Below are positions 24,411 through 33,777 of a stretch of 36,482 bases of DNA, piece by piece. The notes beneath the pieces were generated by a model. That model searched no databases. It had not been told where the DNA came from and worked only from the letters and a program-made list of their open reading frames with translations. The stretch covers positions 1-36,482 of the forward strand of contig JAEZBX010000072.1 in NCBI GenBank assembly GCA_023412765.1, read 5' to 3'. The stretch is from Bacteroidota bacterium (GTDB lineage: Bacteria > Bacteroidota > Bacteroidia > Cytophagales > Cyclobacteriaceae). Positions within the stretch are counted from its first letter, which is position 1; the number at the start of each line of letters is the position of its first letter. A program made the translations under genes and the position numbers.

Positions 24411-26708
24411 TCAGTCAAGTGAGTGTCTGTTGTACAATAAAAATCCAATATGCATCAACACTCCAAACTGGTTGCGCTCATCATCATAATAATTTGCGCT
24501 TAAGCTAACTGGTCCAATCGGAGAGTGATAAACGACACCTGCTGTGCCGGCAAAAAATACAGACTTCAGATCGTTGCTTGTTATAGCCTTCTGTTCATCG
24601 TTAGGCTGAATATATTCAAATGGTTTGAACAGGTATCCTTCTAATCTAAGATCGACTTTATTGTGAACACTAAATACATTTCTAATACCTGCACCGACGT
24701 AATTAAACGACCTGAAATTTTTTAGTATTAAAGTGCGGCTGTCCTGCAGGGAAAAAAACCCGGGGGTATTCACAATTGTGCCATAATAGTTTTGGAAGAC
24801 TGGCTGGTTAGAAAAAACTGCTTCAAACAAATAGCCCGGTCTGAACCAGGTTGAACCAAAGTACTGCTCGGCACTAACCTTCAATCGCCACCACTGATAG
24901 CGTGCTTCAGTCGCATCGGGGATAACTGAAGTGCTCCCGGGCGTGAAATCTTCAGTTACATCAAAGTAGTCTGCCCACAGGTTGAATGACTTCCCCGCCG
25001 ATGCATACTGTTTCCGGTTCAACGTGCTTGATGAAAGATTTAATCCTGTCTTGTAACCATTCAGTTCAAGAAGGTCTAACCTATCATTGGTTGCAAAAAC
25101 TTCACCGTTGATGTATCTGTCGTCGTTATTGAAAACCTCAAAACTTACCGAAGTCTTGAAGGAATGTTTGAACGGTATGCCTGCACGCAATCCAATTTTT
25201 CTATTTATTCTGCGAAGAACGGTGGGAGGATGTATACTTGATGAAGACTTTAGCAGGTCATCGTTTTCAAGGTAATCCCAGCTGTCGAACGAAGTAAATG
25301 GTTCAACATAGAATTGATAAGGGAAATCCTTACGAACCTTGAGCGTTGCAGACTTATAAAAACTACCGGTTTGAAAACCCATGTAGGCGTGGGTTAGTGT
25401 CCGGTTGAAATTATATAAACTGAATCCAAGGTATATATTGCTGATGTCGCGGGTGGCTATCACACCACCAAAATCTACCTGAAAATTTTGCTGTGGCCGA
25501 CGGGTAAGTTCAAAATTGAACTTCTTCGTAATCGAGTCATAAAGTATTCTGGGATAAGAATTGCTGAAGTAGTCTTCTGATACCAGTTTAAAGTATCCCT
25601 TTTTAATGTCGCCGAAATTAAGATTGCCGATCTTCTTGTTGGCCTTGAAAATTTTCCTGATGTAGATTCTTTGCTTTGAATTAAATTTTTGAAATGTGAC
25701 ATCTTCAAACATGAATGGCACACTACGGTTTGTAAACTTATTTCTTCTGACAGCAACATCATCACAATGTTCACGTTCGGAGATCTTTGCCTTGATCTCG
25801 TCCATCTGTCGCAGCGTTTGGACGTATCCACTATCGATAAGACTTCTGGCTCTGTTGAAATCAAAAGCAGAGAAACCTTTTAGGTTGGGTTGGATATAAA
25901 TACCCTGCTCAGTCAGCTGCGACGGATCCGACTTATCGAGCAGTAAAAGCAGTAGCGACCGCGATATTAATCGATCGTCATTTTCGTATGGATACTCATT
26001 AAAAACCTGGCTCGATACATTTACTCCAATGATCACATCGGGGTTGAATTCCTTGGCCGCGATATCAACAGGAAAATTATTGTAAACCCCACCATCGAAA
26101 AGATACTTGCCATCAACACGGATGGGGTTATAAAAGAATGGTACAGTTTGCGTCGCGCGCAGTGCATCGCTAAGCGGTCCTCTCGAAATGACGACCTCCT
26201 GTTGAGTGAAAATATCGGCGGCGATCACGCGGAGGGGTACGAACAGACTGTCAAAATTATCTTTGGAAATCGCAGATGCCTGCGCCATTTTTTCCGCGAG
26301 TGCAAAATTCAACGATACATCGCTGGCTATACTTGAATTGAATCTGAAATTTAATGTAGAGTCAAGCGCAAGGTTCAGCTTTAAAAATTGAGGAGTCTCG
26401 TCGCTTTGGTGATAGTAATAATTGTAGCCCGTTTCAGGCATACCATTAATCAACCGGAGGAAATGATCGGACAACACCATTTGTTCGATCTGGTCAGGAC
26501 TCATCCCGGCAGCATAACAGCCGCCGATGATGCCGCCCATCGATGTTCCTACAATGTAGTCGATTGGTATTCCATTCTCCTCAAGAGCGCGTAAGACGCC
26601 AACATGCGCAATTCCCTTTGCTGCTCCCCCACTAAGAACTATACCGACTTTCTGAGCCGGTAGGATGAAGCAGGTGCATAAAAAAAATATGAGAAGTAAA
26701 TACTTCAT
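24411..26708 (-). CDS. Patatin-like phospholipase fused to an outer-membrane barrel
   Basis: Secreted 765-residue protein with signal MKYLLLIFFLCTCFILPAQ. The patatin domain (about 20-330) has the oxyanion loop GGAAKG (27-32), nucleophile S56 in GTSMGG and catalytic D205 in the DGGVYNNFP motif, so it should be an active lipid acyl hydrolase. A POTRA-like linker is followed by a C-terminal 16-strand-type beta-barrel of the BamA/surface-antigen class, ending with aromatic strands (GVLMHIGFLLYNRHSLD). This layout matches type Vd (PlpD-like) proteins and the Bacteroidota homologues. Whether the lipase is surface-exposed or stays periplasmic is not known. It lies 70 bp after the M23 gene. Confidence 0.9.
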   Translation of the reverse strand: MKYLLLIFFLCTCFILPAQKVGIVLSGGAAKGIAHVGVLRALEENGIPIDYIVGTSMGGIIGGCYAAGMSPDQIEQMVLSDHFLRLINGMPETGYNYYYHQSDETPQFLKLNLALDSTLNFRFNSSIASDVSLNFALAEKMAQASAISKDNFDSLFVPLRVIAADIFTQQEVVISRGPLSDALRATQTVPFFYNPIRVDGKYLFDGGVYNNFPVDIAAKEFNPDVIIGVNVSSQVFNEYPYENDDRLISRSLLLLLLDKSDPSQLTEQGIYIQPNLKGFSAFDFNRARSLIDSGYVQTLRQMDEIKAKISEREHCDDVAVRRNKFTNRSVPFMFEDVTFQKFNSKQRIYIRKIFKANKKIGNLNFGDIKKGYFKLVSEDYFSNSYPRILYDSITKKFNFELTRRPQQNFQVDFGGVIATRDISNIYLGFSLYNFNRTLTHAYMGFQTGSFYKSATLKVRKDFPYQFYVEPFTSFDSWDYLENDDLLKSSSSIHPPTVLRRINRKIGLRAGIPFKHSFKTSVSFEVFNNDDRYINGEVFATNDRLDLLELNGYKTGLNLSSSTLNRKQYASAGKSFNLWADYFDVTEDFTPGSTSVIPDATEARYQWWRLKVSAEQYFGSTWFRPGYLFEAVFSNQPVFQNYYGTIVNTPGFFSLQDSRTLILKNFRSFNYVGAGIRNVFSVHNKVDLRLEGYLFKPFEYIQPNDEQKAITSNDLKSVFFAGTAGVVYHSPIGPVSLSANYYDDERNQFGVLMHIGFLLYNRHSLD

Positions 26709-26778
26709 TGCTTAAAAAACAGGTCGCTGAATTTCTAACAAAAAAATTAAAAGAAAATTTCACCGACCTTAAGCGTAA

Positions 26779-28074
26779 TTATAACGCAGCGATAGGCTCC
26801 GATTGGATAGGGAACGTAATATTATCCAGCTTCTTGGTCAGGTCAGTTTTTACACTCTCAAATGACTCAAGAAACTCTTTCTTTACTGGCTGCGACGGCG
26901 GAAGCTCTACCTTCAGCGCATCAACCTGCTTACCATTTCTCCAGAATCGATAGCAAAGGTGCGGACCAGTTGCTAAACCTGTGCTTCCAACATAACCAAT
27001 AGTTTGACCTTGTCGGATTCTCGTTCCTGCACGCACTCCGTCAGCAATGCGCGACATGTGAAGATATTGCGTAGTGTAAGTCGCATTGTGCCTGATCTTG
27101 ACATAGTTCCCATTGTTCGAACGATACGTGGCTTCTTCAACTAATCCATCTCCAACTGCTCGAATTGGTGTTCCAGTTGGTGCAGCGAAATCGGTACCAA
27201 GGTGTGCCTTCCACCTCTTCTGTACGGGGTGGAATCGATTCATAGTAAACCGGGAACTGATACGGGTGAATTCGATTGGATATTTTAACAATGCTTTCCG
27301 CAGGCTCTTTCCATCCTCATCGAAGTAGTCAACTCCTTCACCCTGATCAAAAGGGAATGCATAGTATGGGCTGCCGAAATGTTCGAAGTAGATCGCATTG
27401 ATCTGCTTAATACCCACCGAAACGCCTTCAACCTGCGCTTCTTCATAGATAAGTTTGAATTTGTCACCCTTTTGAAGGCGCTGGAAATCAACCTGCCATC
27501 CGAAAACGTCGACAAAACGGTTTGTTAGCTCGTGGGATATACCAAGTTCCTGGATAGTTTCAGAAAGGTTTGATTTGATTTCTCCGGCAATACTCTTTTC
27601 AACGATCATTACCTCACGCTTGCACACATCTACCCAAAGCGTGTCTTCAAAACGAAATACTATATACTCTGTTGGGTTGGGTTCGTACACAAAAGCTTTT
27701 GCTGTCTTCAGGGAATCCTGATCACAGATTAGCGTGTATTTCTTGTTTGCAGCTAGCTTACGGACGTCAAAAATATTTCTTGATAGTTTCGAAATCTGAT
27801 GGATGATATTCGGCGGTACGTTGTACTCCATTAAGATATCACCGAGTACCTCGTTGCGTTTGATCTTATCTTCAATAACAGTATAGTCATCAATGACCAT
27901 ACCGTACAGGAGGTTTGGCTTTTTAACTTGTTCTACTGAATCAACAGAAATCGAGTCTGTTGAACTTAGCTGTTGCGGCTCCTCCAGGACTGGAGCTAAA
28001 TAGTACTTGTTTACCAGTACAACTGCGACTACAAAAAGAGAAACAATGAGAAAGCCAAACCAGCGTTTTTGCAT
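26779..28074 (-). CDS. M23 family metallopeptidase with Cys at a zinc-ligand position
   Basis: Periplasmic, membrane-anchored 431-residue protein: one N-terminal helix (residues about 6-27), then a helical/LysM-like region (about 60-150), an OB-like or other linker domain, and the C-terminal M23 (LytM) fold. Zinc ligands H291 and D295 lie in HLGTD, and the catalytic H339 is in LHMSR. The normal HxH reads H372-L-C374, so the second His, usually a zinc ligand, is a Cys. It probably cuts peptidoglycan cross-links or acts as a scaffold. A promoter with both elements is visible upstream, and patatin follows 70 bp later. Confidence 0.88.
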   Translation of the reverse strand: MQKRWFGFLIVSLFVVAVVLVNKYYLAPVLEEPQQLSSTDSISVDSVEQVKKPNLLYGMVIDDYTVIEDKIKRNEVLGDILMEYNVPPNIIHQISKLSRNIFDVRKLAANKKYTLICDQDSLKTAKAFVYEPNPTEYIVFRFEDTLWVDVCKREVMIVEKSIAGEIKSNLSETIQELGISHELTNRFVDVFGWQVDFQRLQKGDKFKLIYEEAQVEGVSVGIKQINAIYFEHFGSPYYAFPFDQGEGVDYFDEDGKSLRKALLKYPIEFTRISSRFTMNRFHPVQKRWKAHLGTDFAAPTGTPIRAVGDGLVEEATYRSNNGNYVKIRHNATYTTQYLHMSRIADGVRAGTRIRQGQTIGYVGSTGLATGPHLCYRFWRNGKQVDALKVELPPSQPVKKEFLESFESVKTDLTKKLDNITFPIQSEPIAAL

Positions 28075-28118
28075 ACTAAAAATTCGTTAATGCCCGTGGG
28101 CTGTTATAAACAACAAAC

Positions 28119-28151
28119 CAAAGATAGTCAGTTAAAAAATCATGAGGCCAA
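28119..28151 (-). promoter_or_regulatory. Promoter of the M23 peptidase gene
   Basis: On the minus strand TATCTTTG (28119-28126) is an exact TAnnTTTG box; TTG (28149-28151) lies 22 bases further upstream. Transcription would start about 40 bases before the ATG. Confidence 0.5.
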
Positions 28152-28542
28152 GGCCCTCACAACTGTTCCAAATCAAAAGTGTAATATTTTAAAATGAAAT
28201 GCAAAAAATAAAGCGCTGATTATCAATCTGAAGTAATCAAGGCAAAAATCCGAACTTCATGCCTTCCCAAAAGGGTAGCAAAGAGTCGAATCAGGAATAG
28301 AAAATTAGACCGCCGGACTCGTTTTTTCGCCGTCGCTCACGGTAAAACCAAAGAAATGCGCTTGCCGGTTAACCTCTACACGAAAGTTGGAAAAGACATT
28401 CAGCTCGTTCTGTTTTTCGAAGGGTGGAATTAACAGCAAATCGCTTCAAGAATCACTTTTTGTTACCCTGTACCTTAACTTCCAAAAGTTGAATCCGAGA
28501 GCCAGGAAGCGCTGCCCGAAGAGCAAAAAACTTTCGGAAGCT
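28152..28542. other. Non-coding gap with open frames on both strands
   Basis: This is most of the 468-bp space between dsbD and the M23 gene, the only gap over 300 bases. On the minus strand two 46-codon stretches share one frame, broken by a single TGA (28446-28448) and ended by TAA (28305-28307); they read protein-like but have no ATG. On the plus strand the complementary register is open from 28212 to 28430 (73 codons) with an internal ATG at 28356. No known domain is seen. It may be a decayed gene, a dispersed repeat or chance. Confidence 0.45.
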
Positions 28543-30621
28543 TTACTGATATAGTTCTTTGTATTTGCTTTTTCCCTCGTCAAGAAATTTCACAAAACTC
28601 TCAACACTCTTGTCATAACCATAGGGTGAAACCAACACGCGCTCATCGCTTCCTACTAATACATAGAATGGCTGAGCGTTATTATTGAGCTTTGTGATCT
28701 GCAGATCCGCATTTTGCTTCCCAATTGTCTTTTTAATCTTTTGATCGTACGCGGATGTATACCATTCATTATCAGGAAGTTCCGTTTTGTCATCCACATA
28801 CAATGCGACAACCACAAAGTCATCTTGCAGCCGCTGCAGCACATCAGGATCAGACCAAACGACGGCTTCCATTTCCCGACAATTAGTGCAACCATGTCCC
28901 GTAAAGTCGATGAAAAGCGGCTTTTTTTGCTGGCGAGCGCAGGCAATAGCCTGATCGTAGTCAAAGTAGCCATTTAGCCCGTGTGGCAGGTGAAGGAATT
29001 CCGCATATTTGGGTTGGTCGCATATCTCAGTTTCCTTCGTTGTTCGCGAAGCTGAAATGAGATCAAAATCGTGTGTATGCATTGGTGGAAGATAACCAGC
29101 TAACGCTTTAAGCGGGGCGCCCCACATGCCCGGCACGAGATATACAACAAAGGTGAATGCAATCATTGCAAGAACAAGTCGTGGTATTCCGACTCTCTTC
29201 TCTTCAACATCCTTCCCGACATCCCCTGGCAGTCTAAATCCTTTCATCAGGTAAACACCAATAAGCGTCACGATCACTATCCAAATTGCAATGTTGATCT
29301 CGCGATCAAGTATGCCCCAATGGAATGCCTGATCAGCGATGCTTAAAAACTTAAATGCCAATGCAAGCTCAAGGAAACCCAGAACAACCTTTACTGAATT
29401 CAGCCATCCTCCGGATTTCGGCAAAGAATTTAGCCATCCGGGAAAAAATGCGAACAACGTGAAGGGTATAGCAAATGCAAGGGCAAATGCAAACATGCCA
29501 ATGATCGGCTTGATAAATTCACCTCCCGCCGACGAAACCAATATACTTCCAACAAGAGGGCCGGTACACGAGAATGAAACAAGCACCAATGTAAACGCCA
29601 TAAAGAACACGCCTAGCAAGCCACCCTTTTCCGCCTGATTGTCCACCTTATTAATAAAGGTCCCTGGAAGAGTGATATCGAACAATCCGAGAAATGATAA
29701 TCCGAATACGACGAACACTGCAAAGAAGATCAAGTTAGGGATCCATTCCGTTGAAAGGTGATTAGCTGTTTCAGGCCCCATCAAGGGTGCGACAGCCATT
29801 CCGATCACAGTGTAAATCGCGATAATAGAAAACCCATAAATCAAAGCAGAAGATTTCTGGTTCCCCTTGCCAGTGAAGTAGCTAACCGTCATTGGAATCA
29901 TAGGGAACACGCAAGGCGTCAGTAGGGCCGCCAATCCGGCAAGAAAAGCAAGAATAAAAAATCCAACACCTGAACTCGTGCGCGGATCTTCTTTGATGAG
30001 TTCAGGATCCAATATTGGTCCCTTGGTCGGTTCACCTTGAGTTGATTGAACTGTTGGGGTTGCTATAGACTTTGATGTGTCTGGCGTCTCGACCTTTGGT
30101 ATTACAGGTTCTACTTTTGGTTGAGCCTTTGGAACAACAGTTGACCCAGGTGCAACGTTAATTTTTCCAAACAACAAGTCGCCTGAAAATAAGACGCACT
30201 GACCTTTTTCTTCGGAACAAACCTGCCCTTCATAAGAACCGGTAAGTGTCAGGTCGGCAGAAAGAATTTTAATTTTTTGTCTAAACTCCCCATTGTTTTC
30301 AAAGATCCGTACATCACAATCGAATATCTTGTCATGTTTTGCTTTGTCGTTAACGGCCTCCACTTTGCCGACCAATTCGAATCCTGGATTTTCCTCTAGC
30401 GTAATGGCGATAGGAATAGGCCCACAATCTTCATCAAATCCAACGGAGTAGATATACCAACCCTTGTCGATAGTTGCCTTAAAAGTTAATTCTACCTCAT
30501 CACCAACTTTAAAATTTTTTGCAGGAGTTTCTGCTGCAAGTTTTGCCGGTTGAAGAATTTGGGCATGTACCCATGATGTTACAGCCAGAAAGAGAAATAA
30601 AACAGCCGATCTTGTGACCAT
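28543..30621 (-). CDS. dsbD: DsbD-type thiol:disulfide reductant transporter
   Basis: Inner-membrane protein that carries electrons from cytoplasmic thioredoxin to the periplasm. Signal peptide ends ...TSWVHAQ. The N-terminal DsbD-alpha-like domain has DCGPIPIAI and QVCSEEKGQC. The central eight-helix domain has the redox cysteines C237 (TPCVFPMIPMT) and C352 (SFSCTGPLVG). The C-terminal thioredoxin-like domain has C578-T-N-C581 in GHGCTNCREME. At 692 residues it is longer than E. coli DsbD through a Pro/Thr-rich linker (about 165-205). It lies 78 bp after lysA on the same strand. Outputs could include cytochrome maturation or disulfide isomerisation. Confidence 0.9.
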   Translation of the reverse strand: MVTRSAVLFLFLAVTSWVHAQILQPAKLAAETPAKNFKVGDEVELTFKATIDKGWYIYSVGFDEDCGPIPIAITLEENPGFELVGKVEAVNDKAKHDKIFDCDVRIFENNGEFRQKIKILSADLTLTGSYEGQVCSEEKGQCVLFSGDLLFGKINVAPGSTVVPKAQPKVEPVIPKVETPDTSKSIATPTVQSTQGEPTKGPILDPELIKEDPRTSSGVGFFILAFLAGLAALLTPCVFPMIPMTVSYFTGKGNQKSSALIYGFSIIAIYTVIGMAVAPLMGPETANHLSTEWIPNLIFFAVFVVFGLSFLGLFDITLPGTFINKVDNQAEKGGLLGVFFMAFTLVLVSFSCTGPLVGSILVSSAGGEFIKPIIGMFAFALAFAIPFTLFAFFPGWLNSLPKSGGWLNSVKVVLGFLELALAFKFLSIADQAFHWGILDREINIAIWIVIVTLIGVYLMKGFRLPGDVGKDVEEKRVGIPRLVLAMIAFTFVVYLVPGMWGAPLKALAGYLPPMHTHDFDLISASRTTKETEICDQPKYAEFLHLPHGLNGYFDYDQAIACARQQKKPLFIDFTGHGCTNCREMEAVVWSDPDVLQRLQDDFVVVALYVDDKTELPDNEWYTSAYDQKIKKTIGKQNADLQITKLNNNAQPFYVLVGSDERVLVSPYGYDKSVESFVKFLDEGKSKYKELYQ

Positions 30622-30699
30622 CAGATAATGTTAGACTCCAAAGTAACGAACTGTATTCGAAAAAAGTTGACGCGATCTTACGAACGGGAACGCAACGCG

Positions 30700-31932
30700 C
30701 TATACATCCACTTCAACTTGCAATTTCAACAGATCGTCGAGGGTTTCGCGCTCCCTTATCAACTTAGCTTCCTTGTTCACCACTAAAACTTCTGCCGGTC
30801 TCAAACGCGAATTGTAATTAGAGGCCATCGAAAAACAGTACGCACCTGCATTCTTAATAGCGAGAATGTCTCCTTCACGCACTTCATGGATTTTGCGATC
30901 TGACCCAAACGTGTCAGTCTCGCAGATGTATCCAACTACAGTATAAATTTTTTGAGACCCCGTTGGATTGGAAATGTTTACGATGTGATGGTAAGAGTCA
31001 TACATCATGGGACGAATCAGATGATTCAATCCGGAATTCACACCAACGAATGTTACCGATGGCGTCGGCTTCACTATGTTAGTCTTCACCAGAAAAGTGC
31101 CAGACTCGCTAACGATGTATTTGCCCGGTTCAATCCACATCTCAAGTTTTCTTCCATAACGCTGACAAAAGTCGTTGAACGCTTTCGACAATTTTAATCC
31201 AAGGTCATAGATGTTAGTGACCATGTCCCCCTCTTTGTAAGCCACCTTAAATCCACTGCCAAAATCTATGAAGGAAAGATTCGGGAAGTCGCCTGCCATG
31301 CTAAACAGGATCTCAGCCATTTTTATAAATACATCCGTTTCTGCTATCTCGGAACCGGTATGAATATGAAGACCTTTGATATGCAAACCGTGTCTTTGCA
31401 CGATTTCCATGATCTGTTGAAACTGAAATATGGAAATACCGAATTTCGAATTGCTATGACCTGTAGAGATCTTATAATTTCCTCCTGCAAGAATGTGAGG
31501 ATTCAGTCGGAGCCCGCATGGGTAAGTGTTCTTATACCGATCACCGAATTTCTGAAGTGTTGACAAGTTGTCGATATTAATTGCAAGACCCAGGTCCACC
31601 GCTTTAATGACCTCTTCAAAATCCACACCGCTGGGAGTGTAAACGATTTCTGGAGGAGTATAGCCCGCTTTCATGGCAATTTTCGCCTCCTCCAGAGAGA
31701 CCACTTCAATACCTGCACCGTGTTTGCGAATCAGTTTAAGTATCGAAATATTCGTGAGAGCCTTGGCCGCATACTTTACTTTGACGTCTGTATCCGAAAA
31801 AGCATTCTTCAATGTCTTGACCTGGTGCGCAATCTTGTCGCCGTCATAGATATATAGAGGGGTACCAAATTGTTCAGCGATGTCGAGAACATTAAGGCCC
31901 TGAATCTTATAAGTTCCTTGTGATAATTCCAT
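30700..31932 (-). CDS. lysA: Diaminopimelate decarboxylase
   Basis: PLP-dependent last step of lysine synthesis, meso-diaminopimelate to L-lysine plus CO2, in the cytoplasm; its substrate also feeds peptidoglycan. The PLP lysine is K57 in VKYAAKALTN. Other family marks are HIHTGSEI, the FGSGF phosphate loop, EPGKYIV, the catalytic-Cys motif CETDTFG and NAGAYCFSMASNYN near the end. At 410 residues it is normal. The start at 31932 gives MELSQGTYKIQG. It diverges from the hydrolase gene across 78 bp, with exact -7 boxes facing both ways, and dsbD follows in the same direction. Confidence 0.96.
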   Translation of the reverse strand: MELSQGTYKIQGLNVLDIAEQFGTPLYIYDGDKIAHQVKTLKNAFSDTDVKVKYAAKALTNISILKLIRKHGAGIEVVSLEEAKIAMKAGYTPPEIVYTPSGVDFEEVIKAVDLGLAINIDNLSTLQKFGDRYKNTYPCGLRLNPHILAGGNYKISTGHSNSKFGISIFQFQQIMEIVQRHGLHIKGLHIHTGSEIAETDVFIKMAEILFSMAGDFPNLSFIDFGSGFKVAYKEGDMVTNIYDLGLKLSKAFNDFCQRYGRKLEMWIEPGKYIVSESGTFLVKTNIVKPTPSVTFVGVNSGLNHLIRPMMYDSYHHIVNISNPTGSQKIYTVVGYICETDTFGSDRKIHEVREGDILAIKNAGAYCFSMASNYNSRLRPAEVLVVNKEAKLIRERETLDDLLKLQVEVDV

Positions 31933-31949
31933 TTTAAAAATTAAAGCCC

Positions 31950-31957
31950 CAAATATA
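31950..31957 (-). promoter_or_regulatory. Possible -7 box for lysA
   Basis: On the minus strand this reads TATATTTG, an exact TAnnTTTG match, 17 bases before the lysA ATG. No -33 TTG is visible at 19-22 bases upstream. Confidence 0.45.
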
Positions 31958-31998
31958 CCCTTCGCATCGTTTAATTCTGACTTCTGGCTAGTTAATTC

Positions 31999-32006
31999 TA
32001 TTTTTG
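31999..32006 (+). promoter_or_regulatory. Possible -7 box for the hydrolase gene
   Basis: TATTTTTG matches TAnnTTTG exactly and ends 4 bases before the start codon, so if used the mRNA would be leaderless or nearly so. The usual upstream element is not evident. Confidence 0.35.
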
Positions 32007-32010
32007 GGCC

Positions 32011-32772
32011 ATGAAATTATTTTCCCGCCAACTCGGAGCTGGAGACCCAATGGTTGTCCTTCATGGACTGTTTGGATCGTCCGACAATTGGTTAACCCAA
32101 GCGAAGTTGTTTGCCAATCATTACAAGGTTTTTACTGTCGACCTTCGTAACCACGGTCAGTCGCCGCACAGTGATGAGTTCGACTATTTAGCTATGGTAA
32201 AAGACCTGGAGGAATTTGTAGACTCAAACGGACTGCAAAGCCCAATCATTATCGGGCATTCGATGGGAGGAAAAGCGGCAATGAATTTTGCACTGGCACA
32301 TCCCGACAAACTTTCAAAGTTGATTGTGGTGGACATTGCACCGAAAGAATATAACCTCGAACACTACACCATTGCTGAAGGCTTGAAAGCAATACCAGTG
32401 GATAAAATCACCTCCCGAAATGAAGCTGACGAAACTTTATCGCAGCACGTTCCCGAACCTGATGTGAGGCAGTTCTTGCTGAAGAACCTGCAACGCAAAA
32501 CTTCAGGTGGATTCTCATGGAAAATAAATCTTCCTGTGATTACAGATAAGCTTTCCAATATCGGTGTGGATTTGCAATTCCCCGGCAGTTTTGAGAAACC
32601 AACGTTATTTATACGGGGTTCGAGATCAAAATATATTGCTGATAACGACTGGCAACGTATTACCGAAATATTCCCGAAGGCAGAACTTGAAACCATGGAC
32701 ACCGGACATTGGGTTCAGGCAGAAAAACCACAGGAGTTTGCAGATACCGTCATTCAATGGCTCTCAAAATAA
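32011..32772 (+). CDS. Alpha/beta hydrolase, YbfF-like esterase
   Basis: Cytoplasmic alpha/beta-hydrolase of 253 residues, the size of the YbfF esterase group. The oxyanion region is VVLHGLFGSSDNW, a YbfF hallmark. The nucleophile elbow is GHSMGG with the following Lys-Ala-Ala helix. RGSRSKYI lies near the acid residue, and the final His is in DTGHWVQAEKP. The natural substrate is unknown; YbfF members cleave short-chain acyl esters and acyl-CoAs in vitro. It diverges from lysA and is followed after 91 bp by the aldo-keto reductase on the same strand. Confidence 0.88.
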   Translation: MKLFSRQLGAGDPMVVLHGLFGSSDNWLTQAKLFANHYKVFTVDLRNHGQSPHSDEFDYLAMVKDLEEFVDSNGLQSPIIIGHSMGGKAAMNFALAHPDKLSKLIVVDIAPKEYNLEHYTIAEGLKAIPVDKITSRNEADETLSQHVPEPDVRQFLLKNLQRKTSGGFSWKINLPVITDKLSNIGVDLQFPGSFEKPTLFIRGSRSKYIADNDWQRITEIFPKAELETMDTGHWVQAEKPQEFADTVIQWLSK

Positions 32773-32863
32773 TTCTGATTTGTTAAGATCGGGAACAATC
32801 AACTCGAGGGAGAATCATCGAGCAACAGCATATTAAAGATTAATTAATTCAAGTAAGACATAG

Positions 32864-33736
32864 ATGGAACGAAAGCCTATTCATAAGGAAGGACCCACAT
32901 TCTCACGTATTATTTCCGGAGCATGGAGATGGAATCTCGAAGAATCAAAAGTTGAACAGCTCATTTCAGCATCACTGGATGCCGGCATAACTACATTTGA
33001 TCATGCAGATATTTATGGGGATCATGAAAATGAAGAAATTTTCGGAAAGATCCTGAAAGCGAATCCTGGACTTAGAAATAAGATTGAAATCGTAACGAAG
33101 TGCGGAATAAAATTTTCATCAGGACGAAGACCCAAGACGTGGATAAAACATTACGACACTTCGAAGGAGCACATACTTTGGAGCGCCGAAAATTCGCTGC
33201 GCATGTTGAACACGGATCGGATAGACCTACTGTTGATACATCGGCCAGACCCTCTTCTTGATCCAGAGCAGGTGGCAGATGCCTTCGGACTCCTAAAACA
33301 ATCCGGCAAGGTTCTACATTTCGGAGTTTCGAATTTTAGGCCCTCACAGTTCCAAATGCTTCAAAGTTATTTGCCGTTTCCGTTGGTCACGAATCAAATT
33401 GAAATCTCAATTACCCACCACGAACCGCTCTTTGACGGCAGCCTTGACTTTCTTATGCAGGAACGGGTTTGTCCGATGGCCTGGTCGCCTCTGGGTGGAG
33501 GCAAACTTGTAAAAGAAGGAAGCCAGGAATTGTTCAACAAAGCCTCAAAGTATGGCGCAACGTCGAGCCAGTTATCCCTGGCGTGGTTGCTACGACATCC
33601 CTCCAACATCTTTCCTGTTATCGGCACTACCAGACCCGAAAGAATTACAGAAAGCGCAAAAGCTACAGAGATCCAACTTGATATGCAGGACTGGTTTGAA
33701 ATGCTTTTGGTCGTCCAGGGGAAGGAGATGCCCTAG
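32864..33736 (+). CDS. Aldo/keto reductase, YdhF-like
   Basis: NADPH-dependent carbonyl reductase with a TIM-barrel fold, 290 residues. The catalytic tetrad is visible: Asp and Tyr in FDHADIYGDHE, Lys in VTKCGIKF and His in LLLIHRPDPLL. Further family marks are GKVLHFGVSNF, MAWSPLGGG and the cofactor-binding FPVIGTTRPERI. The order and the long loop after the Lys resemble E. coli YdhF. The substrate is unknown. It may share a transcript with the preceding hydrolase, 91 bp upstream. A heptamer repeat array begins 4 bases after its stop. Confidence 0.92.
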   Translation: MERKPIHKEGPTFSRIISGAWRWNLEESKVEQLISASLDAGITTFDHADIYGDHENEEIFGKILKANPGLRNKIEIVTKCGIKFSSGRRPKTWIKHYDTSKEHILWSAENSLRMLNTDRIDLLLIHRPDPLLDPEQVADAFGLLKQSGKVLHFGVSNFRPSQFQMLQSYLPFPLVTNQIEISITHHEPLFDGSLDFLMQERVCPMAWSPLGGGKLVKEGSQELFNKASKYGATSSQLSLAWLLRHPSNIFPVIGTTRPERITESAKATEIQLDMQDWFEMLLVVQGKEMP

Positions 33737-33740
33737 TCAA

Positions 33741-33775
33741 AGTTTAAAGTTTAAAGTTTAAGGTTTGAGGTTTGA
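33741..33775. repeat. Heptanucleotide tandem repeat, five units plus a partial
   Basis: Three AGTTTAA units (33741-33761) are followed by two GGTTTGA units (33762-33775), then GGTTGGT, which keeps the pattern partly. The two unit types differ at two positions. The array lies between the aldo-keto reductase stop and the Uma2 gene, and its end supplies the TTG of the predicted -33 element at 33778-33780. Confidence 0.85.
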
Positions 33776-33777
33776 GG

